The notes: generated by a model from the sequence alone, not told the origin. Positions 7,546 to 16,824 are shown, counted from the first letter of the stretch. The stretch is DNA of 64,000 nt from Janibacter alkaliphilus (GCF_013408565.1 NZ_JACBZX010000001.1:806001-870000), one strand, 5' to 3'. Program-made: numbers and translations.

Positions 7546-8843
7546 CAGGTCGCCCCGAAGTGTCGCGCCGCCGCCACCCCGGAGCGGCAGCCGTCCTCGT
7601 GGAAGCCCCACCCGTGGTGCGCCCCGGCGTAGGCGGTGCGCTCGTCGGCGAGCTCGGGCAGCCGGCGCTGCGCGCGCAGCGCGGGCCCGTCGTAGACCGG
7701 GTGGGTGTAGTCCATCCGCGCGAGCACCCGCGACGCGTCGATGAGGTGCTCGCCGTTGAGGGTGACGAGGAAGGGGGTCTTCTCCTCGATCGCGTGCAGC
7801 TGGTTCATCCAGTAGGTCACCACCGGCGGGGTGTCGTCGCCGGGCGGCGGCACCCGGTAGTTCCAGCTCGCCCGGGCCGCGGTCGCGCTCGGCAGGATCG
7901 AGGTGTCGGTGTGCAGCACCGCCCGGTTCGGGGTGTAGCGGAAGGCGCCGAGCACCTCCTTCTCGGCGGCGCTCGGGTCGGCGAGCATCGCCAGCGCCTC
8001 GTCCGCGTGGGTGGCCACGACCACCCGGTCGTGGGCGTGCGTGCGGCCGTCGGCGAGGGTGAGGCTGACCCCGCCGCCCGCGGGACGGGTCAGCGACGCC
8101 ACCGGCGAACCGGTGACGACGCGGGCCCCGGCGCCCTCGAGAGCGCCGCGTACGGCGTCGACGTAGGTCCGCGAGCCGCCATCGACGGTGTACCACTGCG
8201 GGGAGCCGGTGACGGTGAGCATCCCGTGGTTCTCGAGGAAGGCGAAGAGGCTGCGCGCCGGGTAGTCCCGGGCGGTGCGCGCCCCGGCGGACCAGACGCA
8301 GGCGACCAGCGGCATCGCGTACCAGCGGACGAGGTCGTCGCCGAAGCGGTGGCGCTCCAGCCAGGCACCGAAGGGGGTGTCGTCGTCCTCGGCGGCCTCG
8401 GCGAGGTGGGCGGTGGCCAGCCGGTGGAAGCGCCGGATCCCGGTGAGCATCCGCAGGAAGCGGGGGTCGGCCGCCCGGCGCGGCTGGGCGAAGACCCCCT
8501 TCAGCCCGGCGCCGCCGGCCCACTCCAGCCCCTCGTCGGCGACGGTCATGCTCATCGACATGATCGTCCTGCGCCGGGGGACGTCGAGCTCGGCGAAGAG
8601 TCGCAGCAGGTGCGGGTAGGTGCGCTCGTTGTGCACGATGAAGCCGGAGTCGATGCGGCGCGGCACCCCGCCGGTGCCGGTGACGTCGTGGGTATGGGCG
8701 TGCCCGCCCAGCCGGGCCTGGCCCTCGTAGAGGGTGACCTCGTCCTGCTCGCGCAGCAGGTAGGCCGCGGTCAGCCCGGAGACGCCCGCGCCGATCACCG
8801 CGGTCCGCCGGCGCGATGTCGGTGAGGGGGAGCTGTCGGTCAC
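7542..8843 (-). CDS. FAD-dependent amine oxidase-like oxidoreductase
   Basis: 433-residue flavoprotein with an N-terminal dinucleotide fold, AVIGAGVSGLTAAYLL (15-30), then the flavin amine-oxidase/desaturase fold (DSGFIVHNERTYPHLLRLF, VATHADEALAML). In the DUF1365-CFA neighbourhood such proteins oxidise or desaturate acyl chains before or after methylation. The GTG start at 8843 has an AGGA box eight bases upstream. It is the first gene of the operon; its stop overlaps the DUF1365 GTG. A dyad and a GATACT hexamer just upstream suggest a controlled promoter. The exact substrate is not deducible. Confidence 0.82.
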   Translation of the reverse strand: MTDSSPSPTSRRRTAVIGAGVSGLTAAYLLREQDEVTLYEGQARLGGHAHTHDVTGTGGVPRRIDSGFIVHNERTYPHLLRLFAELDVPRRRTIMSMSMTVADEGLEWAGGAGLKGVFAQPRRAADPRFLRMLTGIRRFHRLATAHLAEAAEDDDTPFGAWLERHRFGDDLVRWYAMPLVACVWSAGARTARDYPARSLFAFLENHGMLTVTGSPQWYTVDGGSRTYVDAVRGALEGAGARVVTGSPVASLTRPAGGGVSLTLADGRTHAHDRVVVATHADEALAMLADPSAAEKEVLGAFRYTPNRAVLHTDTSILPSATAARASWNYRVPPPGDDTPPVVTYWMNQLHAIEEKTPFLVTLNGEHLIDASRVLARMDYTHPVYDGPALRAQRRLPELADERTAYAGAHHGWGFHEDGCRSGVAAARHFGATW

Positions 8844-8866
8844 GCCACGTCCTGTCGTCGTCCTGG

Positions 8867-8915
8867 TGCCCAGGCGGTGCCACCTGGGCAGACAGTATCG
8901 ACCGGAGCGCTCCGG
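8867..8915 (-). promoter_or_regulatory. candidate promoter and operator of the lipid-modification operon
   Basis: On the minus strand a GATACT hexamer (8899-8894) could be the -10 box. Just downstream, covering the likely start point, is the inverted repeat TGCCCAGG-N8-CCTGGGCA (8867-8890). Just upstream is the 14-bp palindrome CCGGAGCGCTCCGG (8902-8915). The arrangement suggests two protein-binding sites flanking the promoter; no adjacent regulator gene is obvious. Confidence 0.4.
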
Positions 8916-9025
8916 CCGGTACCTGAGGGCTTCGGCGCCCTCGCCCGTGCGGATGGGAGGACTCGGCGCCGGGTGCCTCCGGGCACCGACAGACCTCGCT
9001 CAGGACCCGCCGGTTCGACTCGAGC

Positions 9026-10438
9026 TCAGGCCATCCGCCAGGTTGCCCGGGGGTCCTTCGCGGTGCGCCCGTCCCACGTGACCAGCCCTTCGTCCTGGAG
9101 CTGCCTCAGAGCCCGCGTCGCTGTCATCCTCGTGACGTCCGCCAGGTCACTGATCTCCCCGGTACCCATCGGCCGCTGTCCCTGCCTCATCACGTCGAGG
9201 ATCGCCCGGGCGCTCGGGGTGAGACGCGCGAGCACCTCGGACGGCAGCGCGTCGCTCGCCCAGAGGACGAGCCGGACGGCGGCGGAGGACTGGGTGTAGA
9301 CGGGATCGACCAACCCGCGCCCGCGCATCTCCTCGAAGATCCGTCGGATGCCCTCGCCGAGCTCGCGGGTGATCCCCAGGTCGGAGCACACGCGGGCGAT
9401 CCGCGGGTTGCGGGCGTACCGGTCGATCTCGAGCGGCCGGTCCGGGTTGACGATGCCAGGGAACCTTCCCGGAGAATGGATCTCGATGCGGTTCGGGAAG
9501 ATCTCGACCCGGATGTGATCGCCCATCATGCTGTAGGAGCGGTGGATGACGGCGTTGACGAGGCCCTCGAGCCAGGCGTCCCTCGGGATCCGAGGTCGTG
9601 GCTCGAAGCGACCAGCATCGGTCAGCTGACGCCACTTGGGCATGAGGTCCTCGATGGTCGCCGCAGCGCGATGGATCTGTGCCGGGATGGAGCCCTCGAA
9701 CCGCAGGTCGGCGCCGTCCTCGAGCGACATGCTCCGCCCGGTGCCTCGCTCCGTGTCCCCGTACCGAAGGACCCGGATGAGCGCGTTGGGGAAGGTCGTC
9801 TGGGGGCGGTCGTCGAAGAGCAGGCAGGCCGCGGTCGTCACGCTGCCCTGACGATCCACCAGGTCTCGGGCCCTGAGCATCGACTCGACGGTGGGGGCCC
9901 CGAGCACGCTCCGATATGCCTCGAGCTGGGATCCGTCCAGATCGGCGACCTCCATGCGGACGGGTGCAGCCTCGTACATCACCGCACCCCGGTCGTAGGC
10001 GAGCTCCTGGCTCTGCGCCGCGGAGAGCTTCTTCGACTCGTCGCCCACCCGCAGGTAGACCGTCCCGTTGGTCAGGCGGTGCATGCTCTCCGAGGGATCG
10101 ACCCGCAGGATGAGCAGCGTCCGAGCGACCCCGTCGGAGCCGGGCACCTCCCGCTCGTCGACAGAGCACCGGACAGGAGGCTCGGTGTGGTCCAGCGACG
10201 CCTGACGAAGGTCGTTGACCTTCCCCTCCGGGACGCCGTCCGGCTGCCCACCGTGCAGTCCGACGACGATGACCCCGCCCTCGGAGTTGGCCATCGCGAC
10301 GAGCGGCACCGCGAGGTCCTTGGCTGACACTCGCCCGGACTTCCGCTCGAGGTACTGCCCTTCGACGAGATCGGTCAGCGCAGCCACCAGGGCCTCACCG
10401 GACAGCTCAAGGGTTCGGTCCACCTCGCTCGCCTGCAT
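9026..10438 (-). CDS. Schlafen AlbA_2-domain regulator with C-terminal winged helix
   Basis: 470-residue protein in three parts. The N-terminal AlbA_2 (Schlafen-like nucleic-acid-binding) domain is at about 28-65 with YLERKSGRVSAKDL and MANSEGGVIVVGLHG. A central segment follows, then the HATPase_c_4-like part with LEGLVNAVIHRSYSMMGDHI and GITRELGEGIRRIFEEM. A C-terminal winged-helix tail (TGEISDLADVTRMTATRALRQL) ends the protein. Such proteins are putative transcriptional regulators or stress/defence-linked factors. Two starts are possible, ATG 10438 or TTG 10444. I prefer the ATG, because a TACAGT hexamer six bases upstream would give a leaderless transcript. A TAACATTGTTA palindrome just upstream may be an autoregulatory site. 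Monocistronic. Confidence 0.75.
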   Translation of the reverse strand: MQASEVDRTLELSGEALVAALTDLVEGQYLERKSGRVSAKDLAVPLVAMANSEGGVIVVGLHGGQPDGVPEGKVNDLRQASLDHTEPPVRCSVDEREVPGSDGVARTLLILRVDPSESMHRLTNGTVYLRVGDESKKLSAAQSQELAYDRGAVMYEAAPVRMEVADLDGSQLEAYRSVLGAPTVESMLRARDLVDRQGSVTTAACLLFDDRPQTTFPNALIRVLRYGDTERGTGRSMSLEDGADLRFEGSIPAQIHRAAATIEDLMPKWRQLTDAGRFEPRPRIPRDAWLEGLVNAVIHRSYSMMGDHIRVEIFPNRIEIHSPGRFPGIVNPDRPLEIDRYARNPRIARVCSDLGITRELGEGIRRIFEEMRGRGLVDPVYTQSSAAVRLVLWASDALPSEVLARLTPSARAILDVMRQGQRPMGTGEISDLADVTRMTATRALRQLQDEGLVTWDGRTAKDPRATWRMA

Positions 10439-10448
10439 GAACAAACTG

Positions 10449-10459
10449 TAACATTGTTA
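10449..10459 (-). promoter_or_regulatory. 11-bp palindrome TAACATTGTTA at the AlbA_2 gene promoter
   Basis: Perfect dyad TAACA-T-TGTTA, AT-rich in a very GC-rich background, overlapping the TACAGT hexamer and lying about 11 bases before the start codon. Its position fits autorepression by the winged-helix protein it precedes. Confidence 0.35.
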
Positions 10460-10552
10460 GTGTTCTTGAGTGTCGCCGCTGCGATCCCTCCCACCGGGCG
10501 ACAGCGCGACGACGCCCGGCGACCCTGCCGCATGCCGCGTCGACAGCTCGGC

Positions 10553-11086
10553 TCAGGCGGGCTGGTAGGACCCGACCGGGGCGTGGCTGGTGATGGCCAG
10601 CCGGTTCCACGCGTTGATCGTCGCGATGGCGACGACGAGCCCGGCGTAGGCACCCTCGTCGAAGACCTCACGGGCCTCGGCCTCGACCTCCGCGCTCGGG
10701 TGCCCGTCGGCGACCGTCGTCACCGCCTCGGTGAGCGCCAGCGCCGCCCGCTCGGCCCGGGTGTAGATCGGCGCCTCGCGCCAGGCGTCGAGCAGGACGA
10801 GCCGCTGCGGCGTCTCGCCACCGGCGAGCAGGTCCTTGCTGTGCATGTCGACGCAGTAGCCGCAGCCGTTGATCTGCGAGGCGCGCAGCTTGACGAGCTC
10901 GAAGATCGTGTCGTCGCCGACCCCGTCGCGGGCTGCCTGCTCGAGTCGCACCATGGCCCGGTAGGCCGCCGGCTGCGGACCGTAGATGTCGACCGGCGCG
11001 GGGATGCCGCTGGTGTCCGGGGTCGTGTAGCGGGTCGTCTGGTCGGGGTTGGTCTGGTCAGGGGCGGTCTGGGTGGTGTCCGTCAT
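10553..11086 (-). CDS. AhpD-like carboxymuconolactone decarboxylase-family peroxidase
   Basis: 177-residue protein with the AhpD/CMD redox motif N-G-C75-G-Y-C78-V-D-M-H82. The vicinal cysteines and histidine reduce hydroperoxides or act as a thiol relay. The first 25 residues are a low-complexity Gln/Thr/Asp tail. It is transcribed divergently from an Rrf2 regulator across a shared 27-bp operator, so its expression is probably controlled by that protein in response to redox or NO-type stress. The electron donor and true substrate are unknown. Confidence 0.85.
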   Translation of the reverse strand: MTDTTQTAPDQTNPDQTTRYTTPDTSGIPAPVDIYGPQPAAYRAMVRLEQAARDGVGDDTIFELVKLRASQINGCGYCVDMHSKDLLAGGETPQRLVLLDAWREAPIYTRAERAALALTEAVTTVADGHPSAEVEAEAREVFDEGAYAGLVVAIATINAWNRLAITSHAPVGSYQPA

Positions 11087-11130
11087 CGGGAGCTCCTTCG
11101 TCGGTGCGGGGCCGACCGGTCGGCCAGTCC

Positions 11131-11157
11131 TAATCTGGATATTACATATCTAGATTA
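11131..11157. promoter_or_regulatory. 27-bp dyad operator between ahpD-like and Rrf2 genes
   Basis: Arms TAATCTGGATAT and ATATCTAGATTA, separated by TAC, are complementary at 11 of 12 positions. The site is the only AT-rich tract in the 106-bp divergent gap and includes TAATAT and TAGATT hexamers usable as -10 boxes in both directions. Rrf2 dimers bind dyads of this size, so self-control and control of the ahpD-like gene are likely. Confidence 0.7.
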
Positions 11158-11192
11158 ATCAGATGGGCTCGATCCGTGGCAGCATCGGCGGC

Positions 11193-11669
11193 ATGCGGAT
11201 GAGCCAGGGTGTCGAGTGGGCGCTGCACTGCTGCCTCGACCTCGCCTGGGCCGAGGGCGCGGCCGTGCCCGGCACCCGCCTCGCCGAGCTGCACGAGCTG
11301 CCGCCGGCCTACCTCACCAAGCAGCTCCAGGCCCTGACGAAGGCGGGCATCGTCCGCTCCACCCCGGGCCCGCGCGGCGGGTACCGGCTCACCCGCGACC
11401 CCGCCGAGGTCACCGTGCTCGAGGTGGTCACGGCGGTCGAGGGCGGCGACGAGCTCTTCCGCTGCACCGACCTGCTCGGTCAGGGGCCGCTGCAGGCCGG
11501 TCCTCGCGCGGCCCGTGGCACCTGCGCGATCCACCTGACGATGTCCCGCGCCGAGCATGCTTGGCGGCGCGAGCTCGCCGGCACGACCATCGCCGACCTG
11601 TCCGGCACCGTCGCCGCCACCACCCCGGACGCTCCGGGCCGGGTGCGGGAGTGGCTCACCTCCCGTTGA
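11193..11669 (+). CDS. Rrf2-family transcriptional regulator
   Basis: 158-residue winged-helix regulator. The DNA-binding part reads RLAELHELPPAYLTKQLQALTKAGIVRSTPGPRGGYRL, typical of Rrf2/NsrR/IscR. Classic iron-sulfur members use three cysteines in the dimerisation segment. Here only Cys91 and Cys111 are in that segment (Cys13 and Cys14 lie in helix 1), so the protein may use a thiol switch or an unusual cluster. ATG 11193 is chosen over the earlier in-frame ATG at 11163 because homologues begin with MRMSxGVEWA. Divergent from the ahpD-like gene. Confidence 0.85.
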   Translation: MRMSQGVEWALHCCLDLAWAEGAAVPGTRLAELHELPPAYLTKQLQALTKAGIVRSTPGPRGGYRLTRDPAEVTVLEVVTAVEGGDELFRCTDLLGQGPLQAGPRAARGTCAIHLTMSRAEHAWRRELAGTTIADLSGTVAATTPDAPGRVREWLTSR

Positions 11670-11695
11670 CCGTCAGGCCTCCTAGGCTGAGGCGC

Positions 11696-13915
11696 ATGAC
11701 CGCGACCCCTGCCGATCGACCCACGGGCGACCGACCGCAGCGTGACCAGGACCAGCGTGACCAGGACCAGCGCGACTTCCGCAACCTCTACCGCCACGGC
11801 TTCGCCCGGGTGGCCGCGTGCACGGTGCCGGTGGCGATGGGCGACCCGCGGGTCAACGCCGCCCGCACCCTGGAGCAGGTCCGCGTCTGCCACGACGAGG
11901 GCGTCGCGCTCGCCCTCTTCCCCGAGCTGGGCCTCAGCGGCTACGCCATCGGCGACCTGCTGCTGCAGGACGTGCTGCTGCGCGACACCGTCACCGCCCT
12001 CGCCGAGGTCGCCGCCGCCAGCGCCGAGCTGCTGCCGGTGATCGTCGTCGGCGCCCCGCTGGCGAAGGGGAACCGGCTCTACAACTGCGCCGTGACCATC
12101 CACCGCGGCCGGGTGCTCGGCATCGCGCCGAAGTCCTACCTGCCCAACTACCGCGAGTTCTACGAGAAGCGGCACTTCGCCGCCGGCGACGACCAGTGGG
12201 GCGAGACCCTCACCGTCCCCGGCCTGCCCGGGCCCGGCGGCGAGCCGGGCGAGCCGATCCCCTTCGGCCCGGACATCCTCGTCGACGTCGTCGACGTGCC
12301 CGGCCTGAGCATCCACGCCGAGGTCTGCGAGGACCTGTGGGTGCCGGTGCCGCCGAGCCACGAGGCCGCTCTCGCCGGCGCGACCGTGCTGCTCAACCTG
12401 AGCGCCTCGCCGATCACCGTCGCCCGCGCCGAGGACCGGCACCTGCTGGCCCGCTCCGCCTCGGCCCGCTGCGACGCCGCCTACGTCTACGCCGCGGCGA
12501 TGCGCGGCGAGTCGACCACCGACCTCTCCTGGGACGGCCTGACCGTCGTCTACGAGGCCGGCGACCTGCTCGGGCAGTCCGCGCGCTTCCCCGAGGAGGC
12601 GCAGCGCACGGTCGTCGACGTCGACGTCGACCGGCTGCGTCAGGAGCGGCTGCGGCAGGGCTCCTTCGACGACAACCGCCGCGGCCAGGGCATCGGCACC
12701 GGCGAGGGCCCCGACTACCGGCACGTCGAGATCACCCTCGACCCGCCCGGCGGCGACCTCGGGCTGCGCCGCCGGCTCGACCGGTTCCCCTTCGTCCCCG
12801 ACGACGAGTCGCGCCTGGCCCAGGACTGCTTCGAGGCCTACAACATCCAGGTCAGCGGGCTCGAGCAGCGGCTGCGGGCGATCGGCGGCGACGACTGGCA
12901 GCCGAAAGTCGTCATCGGGGTCAGCGGCGGCCTCGACTCCACCCACGCGCTGCTCGTCGCGGCCGCGGCGATGGACCGGCTCGACCGCCCCCGCACCGAC
13001 ATCCACGCGCTGACCATGCCCGGCTTCGGCACCAGCGACCGTACGAAGACGAACGCGGTCGCTCTCATGGAGGCTCTCGGGATCACCTGGGAGGAGCTGG
13101 ACATCCGCCCGGCCGCCACCCAGATGCTCGCCGACCTCGGCCACCCCTTCGGCCTCGACCCGGACGCCGAGCACGACGCCGAGGTCTACGACGTGACCTT
13201 CGAGAACGTGCAGGCCGGGCTGCGCACCGACTACCTCTTCCGGGTCGCCAACCACCGCGGCGGCATCGTCCTGGGCACCGGCGACCTCTCCGAGCTGGCG
13301 CTGGGCTGGTGCACCTACGGGGTCGGCGACCAGATGAGCCACTACGGGGTCAACGCCGGCGTCCCGAAGACGCTCATGCAGCACCTCGTGCGCTGGGTGG
13401 CCACCACCGACCAGGTCGAGACCACCCGCGGTGGTGCCGGCGGCGAGGGCGGCGACGGGCACGACGTGCGCGAGACCCTGCTGTCCATCCTCGGCACCGA
13501 GATCTCCCCCGAGCTCGTGCCGAGCACCACCGAGCAGCCGCAGTCGACACAGGCGACGATCGGGCCGTACGCGCTGCAGGACTTCACGCTCTACCACGTG
13601 CTGCGCCGCGGCTACGCCCCGAGCAAGATCGCCTTCCTCGCCGAGGCCGCGTGGTCCGACGCCGCCCGCGGCGCCTGGCCGAGCAGCGTCCCGGAGAGCG
13701 ACCGCGGCGCGTACGACCTCGCCGAGATCCGGCACTGGCTGACCGTCTTCGTGCGCCGCTTCTTCGCCAACCAGTTCAAGCGCTCCGCGCTGCCCGACGG
13801 GCCGAAGGTGGTGCCCGGCGGCACCCTCTCCCCGCGCGGCGACTGGCGGATGCCCAGCGACGCCTCGGCCGCGCGCTGGCTCGCCGAGATCGAGGCGAAC
13901 GTCCCGACCCCCTGA
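11696..13915 (+). CDS. nadE: glutamine-dependent NAD(+) synthetase
   Basis: Last step of NAD synthesis: amidates deamido-NAD using ammonia cut from glutamine. The 739-residue protein joins an N-terminal nitrilase-fold glutaminase (Glu77 in FPELGLSGY, Lys146 in [18 protein letters not shown], Cys211 in AEVCEDLW) to a C-terminal synthetase with the PP-loop SGGLDS (410-415). This is the actinobacterial two-domain type, usually about 680 residues. The extra length is mostly an N-terminal tail with the repeated RDQDQ unit and a Gly-rich loop after [14 protein letters not shown]. The conserved core begins at [16 protein letters not shown], so a shorter in vivo start cannot be excluded. Confidence 0.95.
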   Translation: MTATPADRPTGDRPQRDQDQRDQDQRDFRNLYRHGFARVAACTVPVAMGDPRVNAARTLEQVRVCHDEGVALALFPELGLSGYAIGDLLLQDVLLRDTVTALAEVAAASAELLPVIVVGAPLAKGNRLYNCAVTIHRGRVLGIAPKSYLPNYREFYEKRHFAAGDDQWGETLTVPGLPGPGGEPGEPIPFGPDILVDVVDVPGLSIHAEVCEDLWVPVPPSHEAALAGATVLLNLSASPITVARAEDRHLLARSASARCDAAYVYAAAMRGESTTDLSWDGLTVVYEAGDLLGQSARFPEEAQRTVVDVDVDRLRQERLRQGSFDDNRRGQGIGTGEGPDYRHVEITLDPPGGDLGLRRRLDRFPFVPDDESRLAQDCFEAYNIQVSGLEQRLRAIGGDDWQPKVVIGVSGGLDSTHALLVAAAAMDRLDRPRTDIHALTMPGFGTSDRTKTNAVALMEALGITWEELDIRPAATQMLADLGHPFGLDPDAEHDAEVYDVTFENVQAGLRTDYLFRVANHRGGIVLGTGDLSELALGWCTYGVGDQMSHYGVNAGVPKTLMQHLVRWVATTDQVETTRGGAGGEGGDGHDVRETLLSILGTEISPELVPSTTEQPQSTQATIGPYALQDFTLYHVLRRGYAPSKIAFLAEAAWSDAARGAWPSSVPESDRGAYDLAEIRHWLTVFVRRFFANQFKRSALPDGPKVVPGGTLSPRGDWRMPSDASAARWLAEIEANVPTP

Positions 13916-13993
13916 GGGGGACCGCTCCCCATCGCTGACGGGCGAGCGCCGGACTAGCGTCCAGCACGCACGGACCGGACGAAGGAGAGCGAC

Positions 13994-15028
13994 ATGACCG
14001 AGGTCAGCCAGGGCGCGGACGTCGAGCGGCTGCTGGTGATCAGCGGCCAGCTGGGCGCGCTGGCGCGCCGCTCCGACGACGTGCTGCAGACCGGCAACGC
14101 GCTCATGGTCACCCTGCAGGGCTCCTGGGCGGGGCGCGACCGCGAGCACTACGCGCAGGGCTGGTCGGCCGCCGGCTCCCGCCTGGCCCAGGCCTCCTCG
14201 CTGCTGGCCGAGTCGGCGCGCCGGCTGCAGCAGCAGGCCGATGCGCAGCACGCGGCGAGCCAGGCGGGCGGGGCGCCTCGCGGTGCGGCGCTGGGCCTCG
14301 CGGTCGGGTCGCTCGCCGGCGCGGCGGCCGGCGCGGAGGTCGGCTCGGAGGCCGACGCGGGGCAGATCCAGCACGACAACAACGACGCCCGGGACAGCGA
14401 CAGCTGGATCATCGAGATGCTCGACAAGCACGGCTTCTTCGACCTCATCATCGACCAGGCGGCCGAGGACGTCACGCTCCCGCCCGGCGCCGACCCGGAC
14501 GACCCGGAGATCCGGGAGATGCTCGCCACCCGGTCGGGTCGGGAGACCCTCGACTGGATGGCCCGCAACGGCATCAGCATCCAGCACGACCCCGGCGCCG
14601 AGGGCGCCCGGTACGACCCGAACGACAACGTCATGATCATCGGCGAGGGCGGCAGCGAGTCGATCATCCACGAAGCCGAGCACGCGCGGCACGACGCCGA
14701 GGACCTCACCCCGTCGGTCACCGAGGTCGACCGCGAGGAGTACGTCGACACCATGCTCGACCTCGAGGTGGACTGCGAGGTCGAGCGGGTCGAGTACATC
14801 CAGGAGATGCGCGAGATCGACCCCTCCTACGCGAGCGGCAACCGCTCCGTCGAGACCTACGAGCAGGCCTACGACGCGGCCGTGGCGGACGGTTCGTCGC
14901 CGGAGGAGGCCGAGGCCGCCGGGCACGAGGCCATCAAGCAGCTCTACCTCGACGGCGAGTACGTGCGGAGCAGCGACGAGCAGCGCTACGACGAGAGCTA
15001 CGGCGAGTTCTGGGACCGCTGGAACTGA
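13994..15028 (+). CDS. WXG100-like protein with C-terminal HEXXH metallopeptidase domain
   Basis: 344 residues. The first 90 form a helical hairpin with the WxG turn (W45-A-G47 in LQGSWAGRDREHYAQGW), as in WXG100/ESX substrates. A Gly/Ala-rich linker (about 95-120) follows. The acidic C-terminal half carries H226-E-A-E-H230, the zinc-binding motif of metallopeptidases, with further acidic residues downstream. There is no signal peptide. The design resembles type VII-secreted polymorphic toxins or effectors, but no ESX gene and no obvious immunity gene is adjacent; the next gene is an MFS carrier. A strong GAAGGAG site precedes the ATG. Protease function is inferred only from the motif. Confidence 0.7.
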   Translation: MTEVSQGADVERLLVISGQLGALARRSDDVLQTGNALMVTLQGSWAGRDREHYAQGWSAAGSRLAQASSLLAESARRLQQQADAQHAASQAGGAPRGAALGLAVGSLAGAAAGAEVGSEADAGQIQHDNNDARDSDSWIIEMLDKHGFFDLIIDQAAEDVTLPPGADPDDPEIREMLATRSGRETLDWMARNGISIQHDPGAEGARYDPNDNVMIIGEGGSESIIHEAEHARHDAEDLTPSVTEVDREEYVDTMLDLEVDCEVERVEYIQEMREIDPSYASGNRSVETYEQAYDAAVADGSSPEEAEAAGHEAIKQLYLDGEYVRSSDEQRYDESYGEFWDRWN

Positions 15029-15050
15029 ACCGGTGGTGCAGGATGACGCG

Positions 15051-16346
15051 GTGAGCACACCCACCTCGACGCGCACCCGCAGCGGTGTGCACCCGGCGTG
15101 GATCGTCGCCGGGGTGACCCTGGCGGCGCTCGTCGCGGCCGCCGCCTTCCGCTCCAGCACCGGCGTGCTCATGGAGCCGATCGAGTCCGAGATGGGCTGG
15201 AGCCGGACCACCACCTCCGGGGCGGTCAGCCTCAACCTCGTCGTCTACGGGCTGGTCGCCCCCTTCGCCGCCGCGATGATGGAGCGCTTCGGCATCCGTC
15301 GGGTGGTCACCGCGGCGCTGGTGCTCGTCGGGCTGGCCAGCGCGGCGACGACGGTGATGACCTCGCCGTGGCAGCTGTGGCTGCTGTGGGGCGGGGTCAT
15401 CGGCATCGGCACCGGCTGCATGGCGCTGGTCTTCGGCGCGATCGTCGCCAACCGCTGGTTCGTCGCCCGCCGCGGGCTGATCACCGGTGTCTTCTCGGCG
15501 GCCAACGCCACCGGCCAGCTGGTCTTCCTGCCGGCCATCGCCTGGACCGCCACCCACCAGGGCTGGCGCTGGGCGGCGATGATCGTCGCCGGGCTGTCCC
15601 TGCTGGTCGCGGTGCTCGTCGCGCTCTTCCTCGTCGACCGGCCCAGCGACCGCGGCCTGGCCCCCTACGGCGTGGCCGAGGGCTACGCCGTCGAGCCGGC
15701 CGAGGACACCACCGCCGACCGCACCAACCCGGCGGTGCTGGCCGTCCGGGTGCTGCTGCAGTCCTCCCGGCGGTGGACCTTCTGGGCGCTGCTGCTCACC
15801 TTCGCCGTCTGCGGCTGGTCGACCAACGGACTCATCCAGACCCACTTCGTCCCGGCGGCGCACGACCACGGCATGCCGGCGACCACCGCGGCCGGGCTGC
15901 TGGCGCTGGTCGGGGTCTTCGACGTGGCCGGGACGATCGCGTCCGGGTGGCTCACCGACCGCATCGACGCGCGGATCCTGCTGGTCGTCTACTACGCCTT
16001 CCGCGGGCTCAGCCTGCTGGCCATCGACGCCGTGCTGGCGCCGCACGTCGAGCCGGGGATGTGGATCTTCATCGTCTTCTACGGGCTGGACTGGGTGGCC
16101 ACGGTGCCGCCGACGGTCGCGCTGTGCCGGCAGCACTTCGGGATCGAGCGCTCCGGCATCGTCTTCGGCTGGGTCTTCGCCTCGCACATGGTCGGCGCCG
16201 GGATCGGCGCCTCGATCGCCGGCTGGGTGCGCACCAGCACCGGCAGCTACTCGGCGGCCTGGCTGTCGGCCGCGATCCTGTGCTTCGTCGCCGCGGCGAT
16301 GTGCCTGACCATCCCGCGGCGCGGCCCGCAGGAGGCGGCCGCATGA
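15051..16346 (+). CDS. MFS transporter, monocarboxylate/oxalate-formate antiporter-like
   Basis: 431-residue, 12-helix permease. The short MEPIESEMGWSRTTTSGAVSLN segment after helix 1 and the RRGLITGVFSAANATGQLVFLP block are typical of the monocarboxylate (MCT) and OFA branches of MFS. A GTG at 15033 is also in frame, but 15051 has an AGGA box at proper spacing and gives the usual short N-terminus. Its stop overlaps the next acetyltransferase start (ATGA). The substrate is probably a small carboxylate, by family resemblance only. Confidence 0.82.
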   Translation: MSTPTSTRTRSGVHPAWIVAGVTLAALVAAAAFRSSTGVLMEPIESEMGWSRTTTSGAVSLNLVVYGLVAPFAAAMMERFGIRRVVTAALVLVGLASAATTVMTSPWQLWLLWGGVIGIGTGCMALVFGAIVANRWFVARRGLITGVFSAANATGQLVFLPAIAWTATHQGWRWAAMIVAGLSLLVAVLVALFLVDRPSDRGLAPYGVAEGYAVEPAEDTTADRTNPAVLAVRVLLQSSRRWTFWALLLTFAVCGWSTNGLIQTHFVPAAHDHGMPATTAAGLLALVGVFDVAGTIASGWLTDRIDARILLVVYYAFRGLSLLAIDAVLAPHVEPGMWIFIVFYGLDWVATVPPTVALCRQHFGIERSGIVFGWVFASHMVGAGIGASIAGWVRTSTGSYSAAWLSAAILCFVAAAMCLTIPRRGPQEAAA

Positions 16347-16816
16347 TCACGATGCGCCGGGCCGACCTCGACGCCCCCGAGCTGATCGCCTTCCTGGGGG
16401 ATCATCTCGCGGCGATGGCGCCGACCGCGCCGCCGGAGAGTCGGCACGCCCTCGACCTCGACGGGCTGCGGGCCCCGGGGGTGCGGGTGTGGAGCGCCCA
16501 TCTCGGGGCGGAGGCCGCGGCGCCGCTGGTCGGCACGGTCGCGCTGGCGGCCCTGGCCGAACCGGGCCACGAGGAGCTGAAGAGCATGCGCACCGACCCG
16601 GACCACCGGGGTCGTGGGATCGCCGGGGCGATGCTCGCGCACGTGCTGGCCGACGCCCGCGAGCGCGGGGTGGTGCGGGTCAGCCTGGAGACCGGCAGCA
16701 TGGACTTCTTCGCGCCTGCACGGCGCTTCTACGCCGGCGCCGGGTTCGTGCCGTGCCCGCCCTTCGGCACCTACCGGGAGGATCCGAACAGCGTCTTCAT
16801 GACGCGGGAGCTCTGA
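16343..16816 (+). CDS. GNAT-family N-acetyltransferase
   Basis: 157 residues with the acyl-CoA loop DHRGRGIAGAMLAHVLADARERG and the C-terminal strand ARRFYAGAGFVPCPPFGTY, typical of YafP/ElaA-type GNATs. The start overlaps the MFS stop by four bases, repeating the transporter-GNAT pairing seen at 281-1980. The acceptor substrate is unknown. Confidence 0.82.
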   Translation: MITMRRADLDAPELIAFLGDHLAAMAPTAPPESRHALDLDGLRAPGVRVWSAHLGAEAAAPLVGTVALAALAEPGHEELKSMRTDPDHRGRGIAGAMLAHVLADARERGVVRVSLETGSMDFFAPARRFYAGAGFVPCPPFGTYREDPNSVFMTREL

Positions 16817-16824
16817 GGCGCGCG

